DNA from: Flavobacteriaceae bacterium | Lineage (GTDB): Bacteria; Bacteroidota; Bacteroidia; Flavobacteriales; Flavobacteriaceae | DNA: 50,108 bases | Direction: 5' to 3' | Assembly: GCA_002707745.1 (NCBI GenBank) | Contig: PANU01000049.1 | Coordinates: 1 to 50,108, forward strand | Part shown: one piece after another, positions 26,498 to 35,456 of the stretch | Numbering within the stretch: the first letter of the stretch is position 1 | How the letters are laid out: each line of letters starts with the position of its first letter | Made by a program: the position numbers and the translations under genes | The notes under the pieces: model-generated | The model's input: the letters and a program-made list of their open reading frames with translations, nothing else | The model's database searches: none | What the model was told of the DNA's origin: nothing

Positions 26498-27512
26498 CGG
26501 CTTCTAAGGCATTTTTATAGTTGGGTAATATACTAATAAATTCAGTAACGGTATCGTCAAGATTTTTATCACTTTTCCCGCCAGCTGCATTGGTATGCCC
26601 GCCGCCACTGTAGTGAGTCCTGGCAAATTCATTTACCGAAAACGAACCTTTGCTTCTAAAGGATATCTTCACAATATTCTCCTGTTTGTTTTCTATGAAT
26701 ATTACAGCAAATTTTATTCCCAAAACCGAAAGCGAATAATTTACAAAGCCTTCGGTATCGCCTTTTTTAAAGTTATGATCATCCAGCTCTTGTTGCGTAA
26801 GTGTAATAAAGGCTGTGTTATATTCAGGCAGAATGGTCATATTCTTTAAAGCTATCCCTAATAATTTTAAGCGATCCGGGGTGTTTGTATCGTAAATATT
26901 GTTGTGTATTTCAGTTCCATTGGCACCTGCTTCCATAAGATGGGCTATAACGCGGTGGGTAGTAGGCGAGGTAGAGGAAAACCTAAAACTACCCGTGTCT
27001 GTCATGATGCCTGTGTATAGATTGGTTGCAATTTCTGCCGATAACACATCCAGACGTCCCAATGCATCCATAAAATGGTACACCATCTCACAGGTAGAAC
27101 TCATGGAAACATCACTATAAGTGGCTACAGCATAATTATCTGGTGCCTGGTGATGGTCTATCATCACAAACTTGGCATCACAATTTTCTAAAACCTCTTG
27201 TAAATCGCCAACGCGGTTTAACGCATTAAAATCCAGGGTAAAAACAACATCGGCCTCTTCAAAAAACTGCTGGCATTTTTCCGTTTCTTTTTCATAAATA
27301 CAAATGGTATCATTTCCGGGCATCCATTTTAAGAATGTTGGGTACTCGTTAGGCATTACAACTTGTGCCGTATGTCCTAGAGATTTCAAGAAAAAATACA
27401 ACCCCATACAAGATCCCACGGCGTCGCCATCCGGATTTTTGTGACCCACGATCACAACCTTCTTTGGAGTTTTTAATAGTACTTTAACTTCTTGTGTCGT
27501 TTCTGTATTCAT
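26490..27512 (-). CDS. nrnA: DHH/DHHA1 phosphoesterase, NrnA-like (oligoribonuclease / pAp phosphatase)
   Basis: 340 aa from ATG 27512. The longer frame from TTG 27530 begins within the likely promoter (TATCTTCG at about 27519-27526). The DHH domain has VGHKNPDGDAVGSCMGL near residues 22-38 (metal-binding Asp residues), VFTLDFNAL and MIDHHQAPDN. The C-terminal DHHA1 domain has HYSGGGHTNAAGGK near residues 300-313. NrnA degrades short RNA oligonucleotides and dephosphorylates 3'-phosphoadenosine 5'-phosphate. First gene of the nrnA-gldI-PPIase operon. Confidence 0.88.
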   Translation of the reverse strand: MNTETTQEVKVLLKTPKKVVIVGHKNPDGDAVGSCMGLYFFLKSLGHTAQVVMPNEYPTFLKWMPGNDTICIYEKETEKCQQFFEEADVVFTLDFNALNRVGDLQEVLENCDAKFVMIDHHQAPDNYAVATYSDVSMSSTCEMVYHFMDALGRLDVLSAEIATNLYTGIMTDTGSFRFSSTSPTTHRVIAHLMEAGANGTEIHNNIYDTNTPDRLKLLGIALKNMTILPEYNTAFITLTQQELDDHNFKKGDTEGFVNYSLSVLGIKFAVIFIENKQENIVKISFRSKGSFSVNEFARTHYSGGGHTNAAGGKSDKNLDDTVTEFISILPNYKNALEADA

Positions 27513-27600
27513 AGAAGTGCGAAGATACAAATACTCAGTTTTTTAAAAGCAAAATTAATTTTCAAAAAAATAATTCTTTGCAATTAAACAAAATAGCAGG

Positions 27601-27631
27601 TTTGCTGTTGGAAATTAAATACTTACTTTTG
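27601..27631 (+). promoter_or_regulatory. ndk promoter, full Bacteroidota consensus
   Basis: TTTG (27601-27604), exactly 19 nt, then TACTTTTG (27624-27631), 20 nt before ATG 27652. It is the clearest TTTG/TAnnTTTG promoter in the window. Confidence 0.75.
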
Positions 27632-27651
27632 CACCAAATTTTAAAAAAATC

Positions 27652-28071
27652 ATGAGAACAGATAGAACGTTTACAATGTTAAAGCCAGATAGTGTTGAAA
27701 AAGGACACATTGGTGCTATTTTAGAAAAAATTACAGCAAGCGGGTTCCGTATTGTTGCTATGAAATTAACACAAATGACCAAAGCAGACGCCGAAGCATT
27801 TTATGCTATTCACAACGAACGTCCATTTTTTGGAGAATTGGTTACTTACATGACTCGTGGGCCAATTGTTGCCGCTATTTTAGAAAAAAACAATGCGGTT
27901 GAAGATTTCCGTACCTTAATTGGTGCTACCAATCCAGCCGATGCTGCCGAAGGGACTATCAGAAAATTGTATGCTGCTTCTATTGGAGAAAATGCTGTAC
28001 ACGGTAGTGATAGCGATGAGAACGCTGCTATTGAAGGTGCTTTTCACTTTTCCGGACGCGAAATGTTTTAA
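27652..28071 (+). CDS. ndk: Nucleoside diphosphate kinase
   Basis: 139 aa. Transfers the gamma-phosphate of ATP to NDPs by a phospho-histidine intermediate. The catalytic His117 lies in the signature [12 protein letters not shown]. Other conserved parts are [16 protein letters not shown] at the start and [10 protein letters not shown] near residue 55. Length is normal. Monocistronic, with a consensus promoter upstream and a terminator downstream. Confidence 0.97.
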   Translation: MRTDRTFTMLKPDSVEKGHIGAILEKITASGFRIVAMKLTQMTKADAEAFYAIHNERPFFGELVTYMTRGPIVAAILEKNNAVEDFRTLIGATNPADAAEGTIRKLYAASIGENAVHGSDSDENAAIEGAFHFSGREMF

Positions 28072-28094
28072 GAAAACACTTTAAAAATTATACA

Positions 28095-28125
28095 AAAACC
28101 CTCTACATATATGGAGGGTTTTTTT
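28095..28125 (+). terminator. Intrinsic terminator of ndk
   Basis: Hairpin AAAACCCTC / GAGGGTTTT with an approximately 10-nt loop and a seven-T tail, 24 nt after the ndk stop. Confidence 0.9.
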
Positions 28126-28190
28126 GTTGAAAATCGAAATTTAAACTAATGCCCTTACTTCTCAAAGTAAACGGGTTTTATGGCGTCCCA

Positions 28191-28487
28191 TTATTTTAGC
28201 ACCAACTTCTTTACCAGTTCCTTGTTCACTTCTTCATTTAGCATTTTGATGATTTTTTCCTTTCCATAGCTTAATTCTTCCCGTAAAACAGAGGAACTCA
28301 AACTTACAAACAGGGTGTCCCTGTCTAACGAAAGCGCGGTGGTATATTTTGAAATGGCCTCGCCCATGACACTGTGCCAGGCTTCTTTAACCGAAACTTT
28401 ATCCAGGCCTTTTTCCAGCCTATTGGTGGCAATAAAATCTTTTAAAACATCGCCTATGGTACTTTCTTCTGCGTTTCTTTTGGGCAT
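28191..28487 (-). CDS. DUF721 / DciA-like protein
   Basis: 98 aa. It matches the short DUF721 (DciA) family by TIGDVLKDFIATNRLEKGLDKV, then EAWHSVMGEAISKYT and the C-terminal LSSSVLREELSYGKEKIIKMLNEE. DciA interacts with and helps load the replicative helicase DnaB in bacteria without DnaC. It is encoded downstream of recF and a lipoprotein gene on the same strand, 36 nt from the latter, and a link to replication fits recF. Confidence 0.85.
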   Translation of the reverse strand: MPKRNAEESTIGDVLKDFIATNRLEKGLDKVSVKEAWHSVMGEAISKYTTALSLDRDTLFVSLSSSVLREELSYGKEKIIKMLNEEVNKELVKKLVLK

Positions 28488-28523
28488 AATTTTGTATTGA
28501 AGGGTTTTTATGCTGAAATTTTA

Positions 28524-28940
28524 CTAAAACTCAAACTTCGTAAACTTTTTATAATAGTAGGTCTTTCCATCGGGGTTTAACACTACGAGACTGCTGTCTT
28601 TTGCCGTGATAATGGTTTCTTTCCAGGCATCATAAGGGGTTTTGTAATATAAACGAAGGCTGTCCTCTTCAACTTTTATGTCGAAAATTTCGGCATTATT
28701 GCTTGTTTTAAAAGTACCGTCTAGTCTGGGCTGTACCTTTTTCCGTATTCCAGTTGTTCCGTTTACTTCAATAAAATCGATGGTAGTACTTATGCTGAAA
28801 TCTTTCTCAGTACCATTTTCCAGCACTGCTTTTTCAATATTCCAATAACCATCCAGGTATTGGATTTGTTCCGTAGGATCTTGCTTTGCACAGGAACAGA
28901 GGAATACCATTGTTACTATTAAGAGTATGTATTTCTTCAT
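28524..28940 (-). CDS. Lipocalin-like lipoprotein of unknown function
   Basis: 138 aa from ATG 28940. A GTG at 28964 would add eight residues but lies in the last copy of the tandem repeat. Lipoprotein signal with lipobox FLCSCAKQ (Cys17). The mature part GYWNIEKAVLENGTEKDFS, a predominance of short beta strands and the closing KTYYYKKFTKFEF resemble the small lipocalin-like proteins common in Bacteroidota, often found beside dciA. No function known. It sits between recF and the DciA-like gene and is probably read with them. Confidence 0.75.
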   Translation of the reverse strand: MKKYILLIVTMVFLCSCAKQDPTEQIQYLDGYWNIEKAVLENGTEKDFSISTTIDFIEVNGTTGIRKKVQPRLDGTFKTSNNAEIFDIKVEEDSLRLYYKTPYDAWKETIITAKDSSLVVLNPDGKTYYYKKFTKFEF

Positions 28941-28954
28941 TTCTTTATTTTTTT

Positions 28955-29020
28955 CACTACTCACTACTCACTACTCACTACTCACTACTCACTACTCACT
29001 ACTCACTACTCACTACTCAC
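28955..29020. repeat. 7-bp tandem repeat, about 9.4 copies
   Basis: Unit CACTACT on the plus strand (GTGAGTA-type on the minus strand), perfect over 66 bp. It fills the gap between the recF stop codon, which lies inside it (29017-29019), and the lipoprotein start. The unit length is not a multiple of three and the copies contain TAG/TGA, so it is not coding. Such arrays are prone to slipped-strand length change. Confidence 0.95.
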
Positions 29021-30096
29021 AAAGGAAACATTTTATAGGTCTGGCTTACTTCTTTTACTATTTGCTCTGTACGTTCTGCGTGGGTGTCGCTTATAAATAA
29101 TTGTCCAAAATGATCATTGTCTACCAGCGAAATGAGTTGGGTAACCCGTGTTTCGTCTAATTTGTCAAAAATATCATCCAGCAATAGAATAGGAGTTACA
29201 TTACTTTGTTTTTTAATAAAATCGAATTGCGCCAGTTTTAAAGCTATAAGATACGACTTTTGTTGCCCTTGGGAGCCAAACTTCTTTACGGGATGCCCGT
29301 CCAGATTAAACTTTAAATCGTCTTTATGAATCCCAAAATTTGTGTATTGGCTAAACTTGTCTTTATCCCTGTTTTCCTTAAGTAGTTGCGATAGGGGAGT
29401 TTCTTTTAACTGACTTTTATAGGTTAATCCAACTGTTTCGGTGCTATTGCTTATAGATTTGTAGCGCTCTAAAAAAATGGGGGTAAAAGCTGCTATAAAT
29501 TCGGCTCTTTTTTTAAAAATGGGCATTCCCAACTCGTGTAATTGCTGGTCGTAAATTTCTAATTGCTGGGCGTTAAAAGTGTTGTTGGCAGCAAAATATT
29601 TCAGTAAAGCGTTGCGTTGTGCCAGCACTTTGTTGTAGTTAATTAGAAGGTGTAAATAACCAGAATCGCCCTGTGAAATCACTCCGTCTACAAATTTTCT
29701 GCGGGTATCGCTTCCTTCAATAATTAAATCCCGATCTGCGGGAGAAATTATTACTAACGGTAAAAACCCAATGTGTTCACTGAATTTGTCATACGCCTTT
29801 CCATTTCGTTTAATATGTTTTTTTTGTCCTGTTTTAGCACTTATTATTATTTTTTCCTGTCTTTCGTTTTTGTCATAATTTCCTTCAATTACAAAAAAAT
29901 CGGTGCCGTGCTTCATATTCTGGCTTGTAATGGGATTAAAGTAGCTTTTTCCGAAGGAAAGATGGTAAATGGCATCCAGTACATTGGTCTTTCCAACCCC
30001 GTTTTTCCCAACAAAACAATTTATTTTTGGATCGAATTGAAAACTCTGAGCTTCAAAATTTTTATAGTTGATTAGTGAAACTGAAGTTAAAAACAT
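29017..30096 (-). CDS. recF: DNA replication and repair protein RecF
   Basis: 359 aa, normal for RecF. An SMC-like ATPase that helps load RecA at gapped DNA with RecO and RecR. The N-terminus [19 protein letters not shown] is typical. Walker A is GKNGVGKT at residues 30-37. The ABC-type signature [19 protein letters not shown] lies near 275-293, and Walker [16 protein letters not shown] near 305-320. The stop codon falls at the edge of the heptanucleotide repeat, so repeat changes could reach the last codon only at its end. Confidence 0.96.
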   Translation of the reverse strand: MFLTSVSLINYKNFEAQSFQFDPKINCFVGKNGVGKTNVLDAIYHLSFGKSYFNPITSQNMKHGTDFFVIEGNYDKNERQEKIIISAKTGQKKHIKRNGKAYDKFSEHIGFLPLVIISPADRDLIIEGSDTRRKFVDGVISQGDSGYLHLLINYNKVLAQRNALLKYFAANNTFNAQQLEIYDQQLHELGMPIFKKRAEFIAAFTPIFLERYKSISNSTETVGLTYKSQLKETPLSQLLKENRDKDKFSQYTNFGIHKDDLKFNLDGHPVKKFGSQGQQKSYLIALKLAQFDFIKKQSNVTPILLLDDIFDKLDETRVTQLISLVDNDHFGQLFISDTHAERTEQIVKEVSQTYKMFPL

Positions 30097-30207
30097 AAAA
30101 ATGAAATAGTTGTGTGTTTGTATTGAAAGAGTGGCACTCCTTTTATCCAGCCTGCAAATTATTGAAAAATAAGAACTTTTTTCTCTTTTAAATTGTAATA
30201 AAAATTT

Positions 30208-30215
30208 TATTTTTG
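30208..30215 (+). promoter_or_regulatory. -7 element of the TPR-ribH operon
   Basis: TATTTTTG matches TAnnTTTG, 20 nt before ATG 30236. The -33 position is T-rich without a clean TTTG. Confidence 0.5.
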
Positions 30216-30235
30216 CCCGTCAGTAAACCAAAATT

Positions 30236-31012
30236 ATGGCTACATATAAAAAGAGAGGGTATAAACAACCCAAACCTAAGAACGAAGCAGAACAGGACGA
30301 ACTGCACGAAGGAGACAGTACAACAGCAGAGGTATTTAATACCTTGGATGAAGGTGCTAATAAAACCGAAGCTTGGGTAGAGAAAAACCAAAAAGGAATC
30401 TTAATAGTAGTAGCTATTGTTGCTGTTGCTGTTTTAGGATACCTTGGATTCCAGCAGTGGGTGCAAGGCCCCAAAGAGGCTGAAGCAATGAACGAAATGT
30501 TTCAGGCACAACAGTATTTTGAACAAGCGCTTAACAACGAAGTGGTAGGCGACTCATTATACGACCTTTCACTTAATGGAGGAAGAGGAAAATACGGTTT
30601 TCTGGAAATAATTGATAATTACGGAAGCACTAAAGCCGGAAATCTAGCACATTATTATGCAGGAATGGCTTATCTGAATACCAATAAATATCAGGAAGCT
30701 ATTAACCATTTGGACAACTTTTCTGGCGATGACGAAATGTTAGCTCCGCTTGCCAAGGGAGCTATTGGCGATGCGTTTGCACAATTGGATCAAAATGATG
30801 AAGCCTTAAAATATTATGAAGAAGCTGCAACCATGCGTACGAACGATGTTACTACCCCTCGTTTTTTATTAAAAGCTGGAATTTTTGCGCTTAACACGGG
30901 TAACGCAACTGTGGCATTAAAGCATTTTGAAACCTTAGAAAAGCAGTACCCAAAATCTACCGAAGCTAAAAAAGCAGTAGCTTATAAAGGTAAGGTGGAG
31001 GCAATGCAGTAA
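30236..31012 (+). CDS. Membrane-anchored tetratricopeptide repeat protein (YfgM-like layout)
   Basis: 258 aa. A charged cytoplasmic N-terminus (about residues 1-57) is followed by one membrane helix GILIVVAIVAVAVLGYLGF (about 59-78) and a periplasmic domain of three to four TPR-type repeats (YYAGMAYLNTNKYQEAINHL, GDAFAQLDQNDEALKYYEEA, GIFALNTGNATVALKHFETL). This matches the YfgM/ancillary SecYEG-chaperone layout, but only architecture supports that. It lies directly before ribH (3-nt gap), a neighbour I recall in Flavobacteriia. Confidence 0.82.
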   Translation: MATYKKRGYKQPKPKNEAEQDELHEGDSTTAEVFNTLDEGANKTEAWVEKNQKGILIVVAIVAVAVLGYLGFQQWVQGPKEAEAMNEMFQAQQYFEQALNNEVVGDSLYDLSLNGGRGKYGFLEIIDNYGSTKAGNLAHYYAGMAYLNTNKYQEAINHLDNFSGDDEMLAPLAKGAIGDAFAQLDQNDEALKYYEEAATMRTNDVTTPRFLLKAGIFALNTGNATVALKHFETLEKQYPKSTEAKKAVAYKGKVEAMQ

Positions 31013-31015
31013 ACT

Positions 31016-31519
31016 ATGGCTACTCAAAATAATAACTTATCGGCTTACGATAAAACAACAATCCCAAACGCGAAGGACTTTCGGTTTGGGATTGTTGTTT
31101 CAGAATGGAATGAAAAAATTACACAAGGTATGTTTCAGGGCGCTTTTGATGCCATTATAGATTGTGGAGGTCTTAAAGAAAACATTGTACGTTGGAACGT
31201 TCCCGGAAGTTTTGAACTTGTGTATGGTTGTAAAAAAATGACCGAAAGTTTTGAAATGCTGGACGCTGTTATTGCTATAGGGAGTGTTATTCAAGGAGAA
31301 ACAAAGCACTTCGATTACGTTTGCGAAGGTGTGGCGCAAGGAATAAAAGACTTAAATGTACATGGGGATATCCCTGTTATATTTTGTGTCCTTACCGATA
31401 ATACCATGCAACAAGCTATAGATCGTAGTGGTGGTAAACACGGTAATAAAGGCACAGAAGCAGCAATAGCTGCCATTAAAATGGCACAATTACGTAAGGA
31501 CGCCGAATTCTACAAATAG
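31016..31519 (+). CDS. ribH: 6,7-dimethyl-8-ribityllumazine synthase
   Basis: 167 aa. Condenses 5-amino-6-ribitylaminouracil with 3,4-dihydroxy-2-butanone 4-phosphate in riboflavin synthesis, normally as an icosahedral 60-mer. Conserved motifs: FGIVVSEWNEKIT near residue 25, VPGSFELVYGCKKM, AVIAIGSVIQGETKHFDYVC with the substrate-binding GET-H, and the C-terminal GGKHGNKGTEAAIAAIKMA. No other rib gene is close, and no FMN riboswitch is visible upstream. Confidence 0.97.
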   Translation: MATQNNNLSAYDKTTIPNAKDFRFGIVVSEWNEKITQGMFQGAFDAIIDCGGLKENIVRWNVPGSFELVYGCKKMTESFEMLDAVIAIGSVIQGETKHFDYVCEGVAQGIKDLNVHGDIPVIFCVLTDNTMQQAIDRSGGKHGNKGTEAAIAAIKMAQLRKDAEFYK

Positions 31520-31678
31520 TCCCCCGCTTTGTAATTTATACCTTTAAAAATTCATACCAAAAAAACAGTACTAAGTAATTGAAAACCAAATAACTTATAG
31601 GGTTGCCAACAATTTTTTTGGCACTTTTGTTACTTTGATTTTTATACCTAGGGGTTGCGTTATAGTTGTATAATGTAG

Positions 31679-31686
31679 TATCTTTT
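31679..31686 (+). promoter_or_regulatory. Likely -7 element of the LytTR gene
   Basis: TATCTTTT, one mismatch to TAnnTTTG, with TTG at 31655-31657 about 21 nt upstream. It lies inside the longest reading frame (from 31666), so the start is set to ATG 31705. Confidence 0.4.
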
Positions 31687-31704
31687 CACTGTAATTTTTT
31701 ATCG

Positions 31705-32460
31705 ATGAATGTACTAATAATTGAAGATGAAAAACCCGCCGCGCGCCGTTTACAGCGAATGTTGGAACGGGAAGGGGTTGTGGCAAAACAGCTATTACAC
31801 AGTGTGGACGAAGCGATACAATGGTTTAAAGGTAACCAGCATCCAGATCTAATCTTCCTGGATATACAACTAAGTGACGGACTTTCCTTCGAAATTTTTG
31901 ACGAGATTACTATTACTAGTGCTATTATCTTTACAACTGCTTACGATGAGTATGCCTTGCAGGCGTTTAAACTAAACAGTATAGATTATCTCTTAAAACC
32001 CATAGACGAAGACGACCTCAACAAAGCTGTAAATAAATACAAAACGTTACAGCCAAGGTCGCAAAACGTACAAATGAGTTTTGACGACATAAAAAAGCTT
32101 CTTACCAATCCTGTGGAGCGTACCTATAAAAAACGATTTACTACAAAGATTGGACAGCATATAAAAATGATTTCAGTAGATGAGATTGAATGTTTTTATT
32201 CTGAAAACAAAGGAACCTACGCCCATACTGTAGAAGGCAGGGATTATCTGCTGGACACAACGCTGGAACAGTTGGAAAATGAACTGGAACCAGAAATGTT
32301 TTTTAGGATTAGCCGAAAGTTTTATGTCAACATACATGCTATTAAAGACATTATAAGTTACACCAACAGCCGTTTACAGTTAAAGCTGAACAGTTACAAA
32401 GCGCAAGACGTAATTGTAGCCAGAGAACGGGTTCGGGATTTTAAACTGTGGCTGGAGTAA
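31705..32460 (+). CDS. LytTR-family response regulator
   Basis: 251 aa. N-terminal receiver domain with acidic pocket (IEDE at residues 6-9), phospho-acceptor Asp53 (LIFLDIQL), the Thr/Lys switch region (FTTAYDEYALQAF, DYLLKPI). The C-terminal LytTR DNA-binding domain starts near residue 145 (RFTTKIGQHIKMISVDEIECFYSENKG), then FFRISRKFYVNIHAI and RERVRDFKLWL. It would bind DNA as a dimer after phosphorylation. No LytS/YpdA-type histidine kinase gene is beside it, so its partner is elsewhere. Stops 2 nt from the convergent phosphoethanolamine transferase. Confidence 0.92.
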   Translation: MNVLIIEDEKPAARRLQRMLEREGVVAKQLLHSVDEAIQWFKGNQHPDLIFLDIQLSDGLSFEIFDEITITSAIIFTTAYDEYALQAFKLNSIDYLLKPIDEDDLNKAVNKYKTLQPRSQNVQMSFDDIKKLLTNPVERTYKKRFTTKIGQHIKMISVDEIECFYSENKGTYAHTVEGRDYLLDTTLEQLENELEPEMFFRISRKFYVNIHAIKDIISYTNSRLQLKLNSYKAQDVIVARERVRDFKLWLE

Positions 32461-32462
32461 TT

Positions 32463-34085
32463 TTAATTATCATAGTCAATACTGTCTTTCACAATTCTTT
32501 TCCGTGCTACAAATGTACTGTCTAGCACGTTTCTGGAAGCATCATACCCTTTAAATTGTATATGACTTAGAGAGGCAAAAGTATAGGGGAAGTCTGTCAG
32601 GCTGTATGTTCTGTCTGTTACATTTTTTGGAAAGAAACCGTGTAAATTTTTATATTTTTCAGAAAACCAAAAAAGCAGAGGAACTTCAAACATAGGTCTT
32701 GTTCCGTGATACTCATTGTGTCCCACAAGTTCCATAGTATCGTATACTTCATCTCCATGATCTGAAAAATACGCCATATAACTATAGCCTTTCTCCTTTT
32801 TTAGAATTTCAATTATTTCACGTAGGATGTAATCATTGTATAGTATGGCGTTGTCATAAGCATTGGTTTGTTCAATTGCTTTGGTATGCTGAAATTTTAA
32901 TATTTCAGAAGGTGTGGTAAATTTTTCAAATGCTTTAGGATATCTTTTTTCATAGCTTACGTGGGTTCCTATTAAATGAACAAATATTATTTTTTTTGAA
33001 TCGGTTGTGTTTTTTAGTATTTCATTCAACACAGGTAAAACGTCACCATCATAAATTTGATGATTATAATCATCGGTTGCTAAAAAACGGGTGTTTTGTG
33101 CTGCACTACCTATAATTGTAGGAATACTTTCATACAAACCAACGGGCTTTTGGTTGGAAAGCCAATACGTTTTAAACCCTGCCATATTTGCCAGCTGTAT
33201 GGTAGATCCATTTGGTGAGGGTTTTGTGGTTTCGGTATCTGCAAGTGTTAAAATTTTTTCCAGCGCAGTAATGGTATGAACGTGCGGGGTAATTACACTG
33301 TCCATAATTACTAGTTCATGCTGTATTTCCGCAAGTCTTGGATTGGTTTTTCTGTGATAGCCATATAATTGCATATGCCAGCGGGAGGTAGATTCGCCAA
33401 TTACTACAACATAGGTTTGTGGTGTGCTTTTACTTGTAACCCCTTTAAATGCATTACTGGTTGGGATAGCCAAGGCATCTTTAAGTTGTTCTTTGGCAAG
33501 TATATAATCGTCCCAGGTTGCAACCGTAGCGTAAGGAATGTTTTGTGTCCTAAACTTTTTCTGAATAATAAATACACATCCAAGTGCAGCCAACAGTAAT
33601 AAGCTTTTTTCTAAGAAGGACCTTTTTGTAAGGGTACCCTGAAATTTATTTTTTCTGAACAATCCCTTCAGCATAAAAATAAGCGGGATCAAAAAAAGGA
33701 AAGCAAGCAAATAGGTGCCCCAATTAAAATAATTAGAAAGATAGTCTGAAGCCTCGCCGCTGTTAGTTTCAAAAATAACATACAGGGCAGAACTACTTAT
33801 AGGAACGTTGTACTGATGGTAAAAACTAAGCTTGACAAAAGCAAAAAAAGCCAAAAAAAGGTAGCCTAAATAAAGGAATGTTTTATAGGATCGGGTTTTC
33901 AAAAAAAAATCACAAACCAGAAATACAGCAAGTGACATAACTCCAAAGGCTACAATTTCTTTAAGAAAATAATGCGAAGGAATTATAAAACTTCCTGCCA
34001 CGATTACCATTCCAAGAGGAAACAAAAGCCATAAACTGTTTTTACGAGCAGGATTATATTGTATGATATCTTTAAAATTGAACAA
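32463..34085 (-). CDS. Phosphoethanolamine transferase (EptA/CptA-like sulfatase-fold enzyme)
   Basis: 540 aa. About five N-terminal membrane segments (residues 18-170), then a periplasmic alkaline-phosphatase-fold domain. VVIGESTSRWHMQLYGYHR near residue 230 carries the nucleophile Thr. FSDHGDEVYD and GHNEYHGTRPMFEVPLLFW hold the metal-binding Asp/His residues. Such enzymes move phosphoethanolamine from phosphatidylethanolamine to lipid A, heptose or another surface glycan; the acceptor here is unknown. Such modification often lowers sensitivity to cationic peptides. Preceded, with a 4-nt gap, by the LETM1-related gene. Confidence 0.88.
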   Translation of the reverse strand: MFNFKDIIQYNPARKNSLWLLFPLGMVIVAGSFIIPSHYFLKEIVAFGVMSLAVFLVCDFFLKTRSYKTFLYLGYLFLAFFAFVKLSFYHQYNVPISSSALYVIFETNSGEASDYLSNYFNWGTYLLAFLFLIPLIFMLKGLFRKNKFQGTLTKRSFLEKSLLLLAALGCVFIIQKKFRTQNIPYATVATWDDYILAKEQLKDALAIPTSNAFKGVTSKSTPQTYVVVIGESTSRWHMQLYGYHRKTNPRLAEIQHELVIMDSVITPHVHTITALEKILTLADTETTKPSPNGSTIQLANMAGFKTYWLSNQKPVGLYESIPTIIGSAAQNTRFLATDDYNHQIYDGDVLPVLNEILKNTTDSKKIIFVHLIGTHVSYEKRYPKAFEKFTTPSEILKFQHTKAIEQTNAYDNAILYNDYILREIIEILKKEKGYSYMAYFSDHGDEVYDTMELVGHNEYHGTRPMFEVPLLFWFSEKYKNLHGFFPKNVTDRTYSLTDFPYTFASLSHIQFKGYDASRNVLDSTFVARKRIVKDSIDYDN

Positions 34086-34089
34086 GGTT

Positions 34090-35289
34090 TTAATTTTTGG
34101 GATCTATTCGGTTTTCGTCAAAGGCCGAAGGTAGCAATTGTGGAATTAATTTCACTAGTAATGGTAGTAATAAGCTGCCGCCAGGTAATAAAAAAATTGT
34201 GAGGGAGGGCACGGTTTTACAAATATCCAAAAGTTGTGCTTTTACTTTCTTTTTTTCGGATGCAGAGAGCGAGCGGGTAGTAGACTTCCCCAAAAGAAGC
34301 ATTAACTCGCCACTTTCCTCAAGCTCTTGTAAAAACCGATTTTTATTGCGTAAAATTAAGGTCTTTACCGTTTGGGTAGCTTGCTTGTAAAACTGGTTAA
34401 CCGGGTGGGCATAATCAAAGAGTGTAATTCTAACATCTTTATTATTTGTAAGTAATATAATAGCCTGAACAGATTGAGTTAAAGATTCTTCAGGAAGTTG
34501 CAATGTATGTGTAAGCTGGTGTAAAAACTCTTGCTCACGTGCATCCATGGTATGATCGTCCCAAACGGCAAGACAACAAAGATCCAGGATGTAACATTTT
34601 TCATTGTATTTTAATGAGGTAGGCTCCAGAAAACCCAGCAGACTATCACTTGCTTTTGTAGGAGCAAACAAAGTGGCATCTTCAAAAAGCTCTAACAGTA
34701 AACGGTCGTACTTGTTTTTCTTTTCCTTTGCCTGTAACGCCAGGAAACAACAATGCATTATTAGTTTTTCAAAATTGGCAATATATTTTTTTGGGGAAAT
34801 AGCTGTAGTTAAAAATTTTGAAAATGCCAGTACGTCAATATAAAGAAATGCGTGTGTGAGTAAAGAAGCAAAATCTCGCTTAAACAAATTATTGGATTCC
34901 TGTATGCGTACATTAATAATACGCTCTAATTTTGAAGTATCACTTTTATAACTGGAAAACTGGTTAAAGAAGCCTTTTCGTTCTTTTTCAATGGTACTGT
35001 AAAAGGAAATAATTTTACTGTAGATTTCCTCAGGAAGAGCTTCTTTATTTTCAGATAAAAAAAACATTACCAGAATATGTAATAAATTTACTTTTGTTAC
35101 TTCTTCTCTGGTAAGTTGTATTCTGTTCTTGGGTGAAGAAAACAACAAGGTGTCTGAAACACCAAAAATAAATCCGTTTTCTTGTAGTAATTTATAGGGA
35201 ATAGGATTGTAGGCAACAGTCAGCTTTTTATTAGTCTGGTTGAGTGTTGTAGTATATTTTGGAATCCATCCATTTGCTGAAGGGTTCAT
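34090..35289 (-). CDS. LETM1-related protein
   Basis: 399 aa, largely helical, with no signal peptide. The C-terminal segment LPGGSLLLPLLVKLIPQLLPSAF near residues 367-390 is the LETM1 motif, which in mitochondrial LETM1 includes the single membrane helix. The N-terminal part has several hydrophobic-amphipathic stretches (LLHILVMFFLS, FLYIDVLAF). Flavobacterial proteins of this type carry the label 'LETM1-related biofilm-associated'; I know of no biochemical role. First gene of a two-gene unit with the phosphoethanolamine transferase. Confidence 0.75.
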   Translation of the reverse strand: MNPSANGWIPKYTTTLNQTNKKLTVAYNPIPYKLLQENGFIFGVSDTLLFSSPKNRIQLTREEVTKVNLLHILVMFFLSENKEALPEEIYSKIISFYSTIEKERKGFFNQFSSYKSDTSKLERIINVRIQESNNLFKRDFASLLTHAFLYIDVLAFSKFLTTAISPKKYIANFEKLIMHCCFLALQAKEKKNKYDRLLLELFEDATLFAPTKASDSLLGFLEPTSLKYNEKCYILDLCCLAVWDDHTMDAREQEFLHQLTHTLQLPEESLTQSVQAIILLTNNKDVRITLFDYAHPVNQFYKQATQTVKTLILRNKNRFLQELEESGELMLLLGKSTTRSLSASEKKKVKAQLLDICKTVPSLTIFLLPGGSLLLPLLVKLIPQLLPSAFDENRIDPKN

Positions 35290-35318
35290 TTTAAAGGATT
35301 AAGAGTATTTTAAGTTTA

Positions 35319-35335
35319 GTTAACATAACATTAAC
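35319..35335. promoter_or_regulatory. Short inverted repeat upstream of the DUF4331 gene, possible operator
   Basis: GTTAA, 7-nt spacer, TTAAC, in the 167-nt gap between the divergent LETM1-related and DUF4331 genes. A regulator site is possible, but such AT-rich arms arise by chance. Confidence 0.25.
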
Positions 35336-35456
35336 TGCGTTGGGAAAACCGTAACTGTAATTTAGGCGTAAATAAAAATGAAAGTACACAATGGTAGTAC
35401 ACCAACCAAATATAACTTTCAAAAAAACAATTCAATAATAACTAAATTTTTTAAAA

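Noticed and set aside
28955-29020. CRISPR array or coding repeat
   Set aside because: The unit is 7 bp with no spacers, and it contains stop codons in all minus-strand frames.
31604-31623. TGCCA/TGGCA inverted repeat as ribH terminator
   Set aside because: Five-base arms with an 11-nt loop and no proper T-run after the stem; too weak.
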